In this document: positions 63,760 to 64,000 of the stretch, piece after piece
How the letters are laid out: every line of letters begins with the position of its first letter
Numbering within the stretch: position 1 is the first letter of the stretch
NCBI GenBank assembly: GCA_026874595.1
Contig: CM049313.1
Coordinates: 45,972,659-46,036,658, forward strand
DNA length: 64,000 bases
From: Sipunculus nudus
Taxonomy: Eukaryota; Annelida; Sipuncula; Golfingiida; Sipunculidae
Direction: 5' to 3'
The notes under the pieces: model-generated
What the model was told of the DNA's origin: nothing
The model's input: only the letters and a program-made list of their open reading frames with translations
Database searches by the model: none
Translations under genes and position numbers: made by a program

Positions 63760-64000
63760 ATTGTTGTAAATGCTCTGATGTACGCCATACCCTCCATTTT
63801 CCATGTTCTGCTGGTTTGCTTGGTGTTCTGGCTCATCTTCAGTATTGCTGGGGTTCAGCTTTTTGGGGGAAAGTTCTACAAGTGCGTTGACACAAATGGG
63901 GAACCTTTCCTCGCCAGTATTGTGCCAAACAAGAGCGTGTGCCTTGCCGGTAATCACACTTGGCAAAACTCGAAGATAAACTTCGATCACGTGTTTGAAG
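63760..64000 (+). CDS. Nav2: Nav2 exon: domain III S5 and pore turret (runs off window)
   Basis: The exon follows GTATTTCAG and encodes [19 protein letters not shown]5 ([16 protein letters not shown]), then the turret [16 protein letters not shown], a possible N-glycosylation site (NKS), [15 protein letters not shown] and DHVFE at the edge. The wording is close to the Nav2/DSC1 family. The domain III selectivity residue lies within about the next 20 codons outside the window. Confidence 0.95.
   Translation, partial: MVVNALMYAIPSIFHVLLVCLVFWLIFSIAGVQLFGGKFYKCVDTNGEPFLASIVPNKSVCLAGNHTWQNSKINFDHVFE

Larger units (their letters stand above)
2529..64000 (+). other. Nav2: Nav2-type (DSC1/BSC1-like) voltage-gated cation channel gene, partial
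   Basis: This is the gene-level span of a four-domain voltage-gated cation channel at the plasma membrane; the window covers domains I, II and most of III. Twenty-one exons have GT donors and AG acceptors, and codon phase is continuous across every junction when one of the two domain II S4-S5 exons is used (about 1227 codons here). Features matching the Nav2/DSC1 family rather than Nav1/para are the domain I pore text [11 protein letters not shown], the S5 text VFALFALQVYMG, the domain I S6 with MAYEEEA, and domain III text [14 protein letters not shown] followed by [12 protein letters not shown]. The first two selectivity residues are D (domain I) and E (domain II). Family knowledge predicts E in domain III (DEEA, Ca2+-permeable), but that residue is just outside the window. 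The N-terminus, domain IV and C-terminus are missing only because of the window edges. Confidence 0.93.

Overview
The window is AT-rich eukaryotic DNA (roughly one third G+C by eye) with long introns, many microsatellites, tRNA-derived SINE, MITE and LINE sequence. It carries one real cellular gene, on the + strand: the middle of a voltage-gated cation channel of the invertebrate Nav2 type (also called DSC1, BSC1 or NaCP60E). Nav2 is absent from vertebrates. Together with the style of the repeats (CCGTCCGTCCG-rich families, a Meta-like SINE), this suggests a marine invertebrate, most likely a mollusc or another lophotrochozoan. That placement is inference.

Twenty-one exons can be placed by GT/AG boundaries. 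Their reading phase chains without a break from the N-terminal tail just before domain I (2529) to the domain III pore loop, which runs off the right edge (64000). Domain I: 2529-13506. I-II linker: 18506-19503. Domain II: 28876-58400. II-III linker: 58400-60661. Domain III: from 61226. The first part of the N-terminus, the end of domain III, all of domain IV and the C-terminus lie outside. The domain II S4-S5 segment is encoded twice (50420-50622 and 51460-51653) by phase-compatible exons that are almost certainly mutually exclusive. One of them lengthens S4 by exactly three residues and adds a charge.

The ~20-kb intron before those two exons holds an ~18.1-kb array on the minus strand (31241-49296): two nearly identical head-to-tail copies of an APE-endonuclease/reverse-transcriptase LINE (period 7904 bp), plus a third copy of its 2.25-kb 5' segment. 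One copy keeps an intact 1162-residue ORF2; the other is broken by one nonsense change. A second, old LINE lies in the next large intron (about 53.8-56.7 kb) and is itself interrupted by a ~0.9-kb repeat. Smaller elements include a SINE at 10253 and MITE-like inverted-repeat elements at 345, 4749, 16255 and 49484.

The most unusual pattern is that tandem repeats in this gene repeatedly straddle exon-intron junctions. At least six boundaries have a short piece of exon plus its splice site copied once or many times into the adjoining intron, the clearest being a 68-bp unit in 12 copies at 9315-10150. With the larger S4-S5 exon duplication, this looks like a locus where boundary-spanning duplication is frequent and occasionally yields an alternative exon.
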